Assembly (NCBI GenBank): GCA_910579145.1
Contig: CAJTTQ010000082.1
Span: 1 to 11,312 of the forward strand
DNA length: 11,312 nt
Source: an uncultured Eubacterium sp.
GTDB lineage: Bacteria; Bacillota; Clostridia; Lachnospirales; Lachnospiraceae
Direction of reading: 5' to 3'
The translations under genes and the position numbers were made by a program. Below, piece by piece: positions 7,257 through 11,312 of the stretch. Positions within the stretch are counted from its first letter, which is position 1, and each line of letters opens with the position of its first letter. Below the pieces are notes generated by a model, which was given only the letters and a program-made list of their open reading frames with translations, made no database searches and was not told the origin of the DNA.

Positions 7257-7270
7257 TCCTGCCTGTATAG

Positions 7271-7311
7271 AAAAAACAGCCATCTTTGTTTCATACAAAT
7301 GCTGGCTGTTT
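7271..7311 (-). terminator. Second (gene-proximal) intrinsic terminator in the leader
   Basis: On the minus strand a perfect nine-base stem, AAACAGCCA with TGGCTGTTT, encloses an inner stem TTTGT/ACAAA. The downstream arm runs into a run of six T (7276-7271). It is a strong-looking terminator for transcripts coming from the T-box promoter. Its position after the T-box terminator and 80 bases before the nucleoside phosphorylase is unexpected. Confidence 0.75.
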
Positions 7312-7333
7312 GGATCTGGTTCTGGATCAATAT

Positions 7334-7357
7334 AAAAAACCTACCGTAAACGGCAGG
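7334..7357 (-). terminator. T-box terminator hairpin
   Basis: On the minus strand CCTGCCG pairs with CGGTAGG (one G-U pair) around a TTTA loop and is followed by six T (7339-7334). The loop and 3' arm (7342-7353) can instead form a twelve-base helix with 7377-7388, which would be the antiterminator. The two structures exclude each other. Confidence 0.8.
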
Positions 7358-7562
7358 CATTTCGAGCGCTCTTTATCCATTTACGACATACCAACATATG
7401 CGTTCTCTATGACGGGAGAAAACCGTCAGCATCTACTCGCCAAAGCTTTCGTGCTGCAACTCAGGAGGGATCATATATCTACTCTACTCGTACCGCTTCT
7501 CAGCAAACGCGGCTCTCTGTGACTTTCAAATTAAATATACCGTCTCCGTCATCGTCTTTATG
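7334..7562 (-). promoter_or_regulatory. T-box riboswitch, probable isoleucine specificity
   Basis: The minus-strand RNA has the order of T-box elements. Stem I base is near 7544-7562, then AGAGAG (7518-7513) followed by a CCGC/GCGG apical stem, then CUCCUGAGUUGC (7467-7456). Stem III follows, with GUAG and GACGG pairing with CCGUC (7427-7423 with 7415-7411). A degenerate T-box bulge UGGUA lies at 7393-7389, inside UGUUGGUAUGUCG. A twelve-base helix with one mismatch (7528-7539 with 7474-7485) sits above the specifier loop UGAUCC. AUC (7471-7469) is the best codon by spacing. UGGU predicts a tRNA discriminator A, which suits Ile and not Asp or Ser. Uncharged tRNA would stabilise the antiterminator and allow readthrough to the nucleoside phosphorylase. 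The antiterminator consensus is weak. Confidence 0.75.
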
Positions 7563-7579
7563 ATTTCGAATTGTATGTT

Positions 7580-7608
7580 AGTATATCGTGTAAGTATGGA
7601 TTTGTCAA
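7580..7608 (-). promoter_or_regulatory. Promoter of the T-box leader
   Basis: On the minus strand a perfect -35 TTGACA (7608-7603), a 17-base spacer and the -10 TATACT (7585-7580) form a near-consensus sigma-A promoter. The start near 7573 lies just before T-box stem I, as expected for a leader controlled by termination. It is 50 bases beyond the stop codon of the TrxR-like gene. Confidence 0.8.
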
Positions 7609-7618
7609 GTGTCCTGTG

Positions 7619-7657
7619 CTATAAGATAAACAGTAAAATTAGCAATTGGTTTATCAT
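7619..7657 (-). CDS. Possible 12-residue hydrophobic mini-ORF
   Basis: An ATG directly follows the TGA of the TrxR-like gene and reads MINQLLILLFIL before a TAG. GGAGG lies four bases upstream, encoded by the last Gly codons of the previous gene. Such a coupled, membrane-seeking peptide could be real, but an ORF this short can arise by chance. The same stretch forms a GATAAAC/GTTTATC stem with a long loop (7625-7655). Confidence 0.2.
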   Translation of the reverse strand: MINQLLILLFIL

Positions 7658-8557
7658 TCATCCTCCGCACACCGCCGCCGCATGAACTCCTGCGATCGCG
7701 CCATCGGAAACCGCCGTGGCCACTTGTCTCACTTTTTTCACACACAGATCCCCTGCCGCAAATACTCCCTGAATCTCCGTCTGCATGGAGCCGTCTACCG
7801 GAATATAGCCTTCCTCCAACTTTAATTCCGTGTACATCTGCGTATTCGGAATGATCCCCGCGTATACAAAAACCCCGCAGCCGGTATCCCTTACCCTATG
7901 CTTCTCTCCTGTCTGATTATCTGTAAATTCAAGTTCTTCCACACATTCCTTGCCATAAGCGGCAGTGAGGCTTGCATGCGGCATGATCTCAATATTATCA
8001 TAAGTCGAGACTTTATCCTTGAACTCCTGAATACAGACAAGTTCATCTTCCACGCATACGATCGTTACCTTTCCTGCTATTTTAGCCAGATAAAGAGCTT
8101 CCTTTACAGCTCCGTCTGCACCGCCGATCACATAAACATGTTTTCCTTTATAATCCAAACCATCTTTCGGCGCATTTAATCTGACACCGTTTAAGTCCTC
8201 GCCAGGAATTCCCAGCATACGTCCAGAACCGCCATTTGCCAGGATCAAGGTTTTTGATTCATACGTTTGTTTATCCGTAACGACTTTTTTTACTTCTCCT
8301 GCCAGTTTTGTCTCAATCACATTTTCATAACGGATCTCCACACCAGCGCTGAATGCCTGCTCTTTCATCCGCGCGGCAAATGATCGACCGGATTCTCCCT
8401 CCACGATGGCTGCATAATGAGTGACAGTAGATACCGTTCCGATCAGTCCACCCACCTGGTTTTTTTCCAATACAAGGACATTTTTCCCCCTGCTTTTTCC
8501 GTAAATGGCGGCGCTGATCCCTGCTGGTCCTGCACCAATAATAATAATATCGTACAT
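7658..8557 (-). CDS. Thioredoxin-reductase-like FAD/NAD(P) oxidoreductase lacking CxxC
   Basis: This 299-residue cytoplasmic flavoprotein has the length and layout of low-molecular-weight thioredoxin reductase. The FAD Rossmann motif is GAGPAGISAAIYG (8-20). The pyridine nucleotide motif is VIGGADGAVKEALYLAK (143-159), and the C-terminal FAD segment GVFAAGDL is at 264-271. Between the domains, where TrxB carries CxxC (about 128-139), the sequence is NAPKDGLDYKGK with no cysteine. It therefore cannot work as a normal thioredoxin reductase. It may be an NAD(P)H:acceptor or ferredoxin-type reductase, or pass electrons to a partner protein. The ATG has GGAAGG eight bases upstream. It lies downstream of the dehydrogenase on the same strand, probably in one transcript. 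Confidence 0.85.
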   Translation of the reverse strand: MYDIIIIGAGPAGISAAIYGKSRGKNVLVLEKNQVGGLIGTVSTVTHYAAIVEGESGRSFAARMKEQAFSAGVEIRYENVIETKLAGEVKKVVTDKQTYESKTLILANGGSGRMLGIPGEDLNGVRLNAPKDGLDYKGKHVYVIGGADGAVKEALYLAKIAGKVTIVCVEDELVCIQEFKDKVSTYDNIEIMPHASLTAAYGKECVEELEFTDNQTGEKHRVRDTGCGVFVYAGIIPNTQMYTELKLEEGYIPVDGSMQTEIQGVFAAGDLCVKKVRQVATAVSDGAIAGVHAAAVCGG

Positions 8558-8612
8558 TTCCGAATCCTTCCTTTCGTTATTGTTTTATTTTTACACGTTT
8601 TATAAATCTTAT

Positions 8613-8795
8613 TCACAATTCAAACTGATATACCGGCTGATAAAATCCTTTCGTATCATCGTTCCACGCGCTGATGCAGCCACTCAGGAAATCAATATTG
8701 AGCGAACCTGTAAAATTAGAACCATGGCTCAACGAAGTAATATCTTTCCCTGTTCCAAAAGATACATAGTCCGCATCCTCTTTAGCCACGGGCAT
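8613..8795 (-). CDS. Short unrecognised ORF or gene remnant between dehydrogenase and flavoprotein
   Basis: This frame reads MPVAKEDADYVSFG and ends in GFYQPVYQFEL, about 60 residues. An earlier in-frame ATG lies at 8816. It starts inside the 3' end of the dehydrogenase gene in another frame and is open through the whole 168-base gap. It has a balanced composition that looks coding, but I recognise no family. No proper ribosome binding site precedes either ATG; GAGAGG sits directly against the one at 8816. It could be the 3' end of a gene truncated by rearrangement or a translationally coupled small protein. Confidence 0.35.
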   Translation of the reverse strand: MPVAKEDADYVSFGTGKDITSLSHGSNFTGSLNIDFLSGCISAWNDDTKGFYQPVYQFEL

Positions 8796-9969
8796 TTTGG
8801 TAAATGCGGACTGCATCCTCTCGGTTCAGTTTTTTCGCAGAGCCTGTTGCCGTTCCTGCCGCAATCATACACCGTTTTGCCATATCCTCTATCTGGGCAT
8901 CCGACGGATGTATTCCAAGCTCATTCAGATTCGTAGGCATCCCGATACTGCGGTAAAAATTCTCCATTTCACAAATACCAGCCTCCGCAACTTCTTCGTC
9001 TGTGCCATCCAATGTAACACCCATAACATTCCTTGCATAGCGAACAAAACGGTGCAGGCATTCCCCGCAAACGTATCTTGCCCAACTTGACCATATAGCC
9101 GCAAGCCCCGCACCATGAGTCACGTTAAACATACCACCCAGTTCGTGTTCCAGTTTATGGGTCATAAAATCCCCTCCATCATTTCCGCAGCCGGTAAGGT
9201 CATTATGGGCAATACTCCCTGCCCACATAATTTCCGCACGCGCATCATAATCTCCTGGATTCTGATGCAGAATCACTGCATTTTTCATAACGGTACGCAG
9301 TAACCCTTCTGCAATAGCGTCCGTAATCTCCATATTGCCCCCATTGGTAAAATACCGTTCCATCGTGTGCATCATAATGTCCGTACATCCTGACTCCGTT
9401 TGGTAATCTGGAAGGGATTTCGTGTACTCCGGATTCATAATGGCAAACTTCGGACGGGCAAGATTATCATCATAAGCACGCTTTTCTCCGGTTTTTTCAT
9501 TTGTGATCACGCATCCTTTCGATGTTTCGCTTCCTGCCGCAGAAATGGTTAATACGCTGGCAACCGGAATGCACTTTTTTGCCATGCGTGTATGGTCAAA
9601 CAGCTCCCATACATCTTTCTCCGGTTCAGCCAGTCCATACGCAATCGCTTTTGCCGTATCAATCACGCTGCCGCCTCCGACAGCAAGAAGAAAATCAACA
9701 TTTTTTGATTTGCCGATACGGATTCCCTCATAAACCTTATCTAAATGCGGATTGGGAACTACGCCATCAAGTTCGCAAAACATGATCCGCGCATCACCGA
9801 GCGCATTTTCCACCTTTTCCAGCAATCCCGAACGCTTCACGCTCCCGCCGCCATATACGATCAGAACGCTGGTTGCACCAAATTCTTTTATCTGCCTTCC
9901 TGTTTCATTTTCAGCCCCTTTTCCAAAAATCACTTTTGTCGGTGCATAAAACTCAAAACTATTTGCCAT
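8782..9969 (-). CDS. Iron-containing alcohol dehydrogenase, butanol dehydrogenase (YqhD/BdhA) type
   Basis: This 395-residue cytoplasmic enzyme belongs to the group III metal-dependent alcohol dehydrogenases, which reduce aldehydes to alcohols, often with NADPH. The nucleotide-binding motif is GGGSVIDTAKAIA (98-110). Metal ligands fit Asp197 and His201 in GCTDIMMHTMERYF, then His271 in THKLEHELGG and His285 in NVTHGAGLA; the fourteen-residue spacing of the last two matches YqhD-type enzymes. The start ATG has AGGAGG eight bases upstream. It is the first full gene of a leftward unit with the TrxR-like flavoprotein and lies divergently from an AraC-type regulator, as in the E. coli yqhC/yqhD aldehyde-response pair. 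Short-chain or reactive aldehydes are plausible substrates, but the exact one is not known. Confidence 0.93.
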   Translation of the reverse strand: MANSFEFYAPTKVIFGKGAENETGRQIKEFGATSVLIVYGGGSVKRSGLLEKVENALGDARIMFCELDGVVPNPHLDKVYEGIRIGKSKNVDFLLAVGGGSVIDTAKAIAYGLAEPEKDVWELFDHTRMAKKCIPVASVLTISAAGSETSKGCVITNEKTGEKRAYDDNLARPKFAIMNPEYTKSLPDYQTESGCTDIMMHTMERYFTNGGNMEITDAIAEGLLRTVMKNAVILHQNPGDYDARAEIMWAGSIAHNDLTGCGNDGGDFMTHKLEHELGGMFNVTHGAGLAAIWSSWARYVCGECLHRFVRYARNVMGVTLDGTDEEVAEAGICEMENFYRSIGMPTNLNELGIHPSDAQIEDMAKRCMIAAGTATGSAKKLNREDAVRIYQNARG

Positions 9970-10008
9970 GATATTTTCCTCCTTTTTTCATGTTACAAGT
10001 GCTTACTT

Positions 10009-10047
10009 TTAAATCGTTACGTGCATATGCTTTGAACAGGTCTGCAT
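10009..10047 (-). CDS. Possible 12-residue leader peptide before the dehydrogenase
   Basis: The minus strand has AGAGGAGG, six bases, then an ATG encoding MQTCSKHMHVTI and a TAA. The stop is 39 bases before the dehydrogenase start. The ribosome binding site is as strong as that of the dehydrogenase itself, which argues for real translation. It could be a regulatory leader or a remnant of a lost gene. The peptide has one Cys and two His, but no known regulatory motif. Confidence 0.45.
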   Translation of the reverse strand: MQTCSKHMHVTI

Positions 10048-10072
10048 AGCAGCCCTCCTCTTGTTAAATTTC

Positions 10073-10082
10073 AAGCGCGCTT
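10073..10082. promoter_or_regulatory. 10-bp GC-rich palindrome, possible operator
   Basis: AAGCGCGCTT is a perfect palindrome in otherwise AT-rich DNA. It sits a few bases past the expected transcription start of the dehydrogenase unit and before the leader ORF, a position where a bound repressor would block transcription. A CTTG-N8-CAAG inverted repeat overlaps it on the left (10060-10075). Confidence 0.4.
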
Positions 10083-10092
10083 TATGAATATC

Positions 10093-10098
10093 ATTATA
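10093..10098 (-). promoter_or_regulatory. -10 element of the dehydrogenase promoter
   Basis: The minus strand carries a perfect TATAAT here, with the start expected near 10086. No good -35 is found at 15-18 bases; candidates such as TTCTTA and TATTCT are poor. A promoter lacking a -35 is typical of activator dependence, fitting control by the divergent AraC-type protein. A GGACA element lies about ten bases upstream (10112-10108) and is mirrored near the other promoter. Confidence 0.55.
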
Positions 10099-10160
10099 CA
10101 GATAATATGTCCGTAAGAATATAATTATTAAGCCATAATATAGAATTATCAGGACAGATA

Positions 10161-10169
10161 TGTTATAAT
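10161..10169 (+). promoter_or_regulatory. Extended -10 promoter of the AraC-family gene
   Basis: TGTTATAAT gives a TATAAT hexamer (10164-10169) with the TGn extension directly upstream. The -35 region is poor, which an extended -10 can offset. GGACA at 10152-10156 mirrors TGTCC at 10108-10112 beside the divergent promoter. Transcription would start near 10176, about 27 bases before the gene. Confidence 0.6.
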
Positions 10170-10202
10170 CATACTAATAGCAAAGACAAGGCTGGTGAAC
10201 GT

Positions 10203-11081
10203 ATGCAAGTTTTTGAAACAGACAGAAATGAAGTTGAAATCATTGAGGGTATGACAATAGAGTATCCTTATTGCCTACATAAGCGTGACTTAACTAATTT
10301 TGTGATTCCGTGGCATTGGCATGAAGAACTAGAACTAGGATATATCCAGGAAGGTACTAGCAAAATTGTAACCATCGGTGCCGAATACACAGTCCGTCAA
10401 GGTGACGGATTCTTTGTCAACAGCAATGTAATGTGTATGAAACAAAATGCTTGTTCAGGCGTGAAAACAATAGAAATAAATCATATTTTTCATCCTGTGT
10501 TTTTAGGCGGACATTTTAAGAGCCGTTTTGAAACAAAATATCTGAATCCAGTCATTAACAACAGACAGATTGAAGTGCATATTATCCGCAGAGGTCATTC
10601 AACAGCCGATCTGATACTGAAAAACCTATATCACTTAAAGGAATTGCAAAACGAAACAGATTCGGAATTCCAAACCCGAAATATCCTCTCGGAAACATGG
10701 AACCTTCTTATTAAGGAGCTTCAGGAGAACCCTGATAACCAATACATTGCAGGAACAGAGCAAACAAACCGTCTACGCAGTATGATAGCATATATCAATA
10801 ATCATTACCCTGAAAAAATCACTTTAGCAGGAATAGCAAAAGCAGCCGGTGTCAGCGAAAGGGAAGTCACCCGTTGCTTTAAGAAAAACATAGGACAAAG
10901 TCCTATGGATTATCTGATGAAATACCGTTTGAACCAATCAAAAAAATTACTTTTAGAAACCAGCATGACTATTACCGACATCTGCCAGCAGTGCGGTTTC
11001 TCGGATAGTGCTTACTTTGGAAAAGTTTTTCGAAAATCTTATGACATGACACCAAGCGAGTACCGTTCCCGCAGTATGTGA
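10203..11081 (+). CDS. AraC-family transcriptional regulator with cupin sensor domain
   Basis: This 292-residue regulator has an N-terminal cupin-like ligand domain with HWHEELELGYIQEG (38-51) and the strand EYTVRQGDGFFVN. The C-terminal AraC/XylS domain (about 190-292) carries two helix-turn-helix units, seen in LAGIAKAAGVSEREVTRCFKK and the signature ITDICQQCGFSDSAYFGKVFRK with TPSEYR at the end. It is divergent from the dehydrogenase and most likely controls it and itself, using a bound small molecule, perhaps an aldehyde or alcohol, as signal. The start has only a modest ribosome site (GGTG five bases upstream). Its base composition looks AT-richer than ilvB and the kinase genes, which may indicate acquisition with the neighbouring redox block. 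Confidence 0.92.
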   Translation: MQVFETDRNEVEIIEGMTIEYPYCLHKRDLTNFVIPWHWHEELELGYIQEGTSKIVTIGAEYTVRQGDGFFVNSNVMCMKQNACSGVKTIEINHIFHPVFLGGHFKSRFETKYLNPVINNRQIEVHIIRRGHSTADLILKNLYHLKELQNETDSEFQTRNILSETWNLLIKELQENPDNQYIAGTEQTNRLRSMIAYINNHYPEKITLAGIAKAAGVSEREVTRCFKKNIGQSPMDYLMKYRLNQSKKLLLETSMTITDICQQCGFSDSAYFGKVFRKSYDMTPSEYRSRSM

Positions 11082-11139
11082 CTGTATTCTGAAGTTTCGG
11101 AGACTTTACCACATCAGGAAGCACCATGATCAGCTTCAT
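10972..11139 (-). pseudogene. Start of an unrecognised gene, apparently truncated into the AraC gene
   Basis: On the minus strand GGAGG lies five bases before an ATG reading MKLIMVLPDVVKSPKLQNTV. The frame continues to a stop after 55 codons, but from about 11081 leftward it is only antisense to the AraC-type gene. The good ribosome site and coding-like first 18-20 residues suggest a real gene start cut off at a junction near 11082. I do not recognise the product. A chance ORF is the alternative. Confidence 0.3.
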
Positions 11140-11152
11140 GCCGTCCTCCGAT

Positions 11153-11169
11153 AAGTGTTATAAAGTGTT
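11153..11169. repeat. Direct repeat AAGTGTT, 10-bp period
   Basis: AAGTGTT-ata-AAGTGTT lies just upstream of the truncated minus-strand gene start. One-turn spacing could be a regulator site. The rest of 11140-11238 shows no gene or terminator. Confidence 0.25.
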
Positions 11170-11238
11170 GATGTGGATTGTTTCTATACACTCTGACGCT
11201 GTGTTACTTATTCAGTTCTGATTGTGGTAATGGTTGTT

Positions 11239-11312
11239 TTAGTAAACTTCGGTTTCGCTTTTATGTAACCACCCGGCAAACACCTTCATCATGACCCCAT
11301 CAAAAACCTTCC
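11239..11312 (-). CDS. 3' end of an unidentified minus-strand gene
   Basis: One minus-strand frame is open from the right edge and ends KVFAGWLHKSETEVY before a TAA at 11241-11239. The 24 visible codons look coding, with a Trp-containing amphipathic stretch, but they are too few to name a family. The next minus-strand start is 100 bases downstream, so the two may once have belonged to one operon of a region that continues outside the window. Confidence 0.4.
   Translation of the reverse strand, partial: KVFDGVMMKVFAGWLHKSETEVY

Noticed and set aside
7286..7522. Plus-strand 78-codon ORF in the gap before the flavoprotein gene
   Set aside because: It is the complement of the T-box leader and terminator, has no ribosome binding site, and its sequence is explained by RNA structure.
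7625..7655. Terminator after the TrxR-like gene
   Set aside because: The GATAAAC/GTTTATC stem has a 17-base loop, no GC content and no T run.
1..11312. CRISPR array, tRNA or rRNA genes, complete insertion sequence
   Set aside because: No repeat-spacer pattern, cloverleaf, ribosomal sequence or transposase was seen on either strand.

Overview
The window looks like a chromosomal segment from a Clostridia-class Bacillota, probably Lachnospiraceae-like. The evidence is strong GGAGG ribosome binding sites, TTG/GTG alternative starts, an AgrC/LytTR two-component pair, a T-box leader RNA, and the style of the acetolactate synthase and nucleoside phosphorylase. Taxonomy is inferred from gene style only. 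Almost everything is on the minus strand; only the AraC-family regulator at the right is on the plus strand.

Layout, left to right. 1-217 has no gene but holds a consensus minus-strand promoter pointing out of the window, overlaid by four 10-bp direct repeats. 218-1945 is an acetolactate synthase catalytic subunit (ilvB) with no ilvN beside it. 2071-2646 is a TetR regulator with a clear promoter and an 18-bp operator-like palindrome on its start site. 2702-3277 is a RimJ/RimL-type GNAT acetyltransferase. 3370-3945 is an unrecognised charged, coiled-coil-like protein with a repetitive Thr/Ala/Gly-rich tail. 4046-6174 is a LytTR response regulator followed, with a 4-nt overlap, by an AgrC-like histidine kinase; no peptide pheromone gene is visible. 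6416-7192 is a nucleoside phosphorylase. Its long leader (7193 to about 7573) carries a consensus promoter, a T-box riboswitch that appears to read isoleucine, a terminator with a mutually exclusive antiterminator, and a second terminator.

7658-9969 is a redox block: a thioredoxin-reductase-like flavoprotein without the CxxC pair, a short unrecognised ORF, and an iron-dependent butanol/aldehyde dehydrogenase. The dehydrogenase faces a divergent AraC regulator (10203-11081). Between them lie two promoters, a GC-rich palindrome and a 12-codon leader ORF with a strong ribosome binding site. The arrangement resembles the E. coli yqhC/yqhD aldehyde-response pair. The last 230 bases hold the 3' end of an unidentified minus-strand gene and the start of another whose reading frame runs into the AraC gene, suggesting an insertion or deletion junction.

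The most unusual features are the isoleucine-type T-box placed before a nucleoside phosphorylase and followed by two terminators, the cysteine-less TrxR-like protein in an aldehyde-dehydrogenase operon, and the phased repeats at the left edge. I see no CRISPR array, tRNA, rRNA or complete mobile element.
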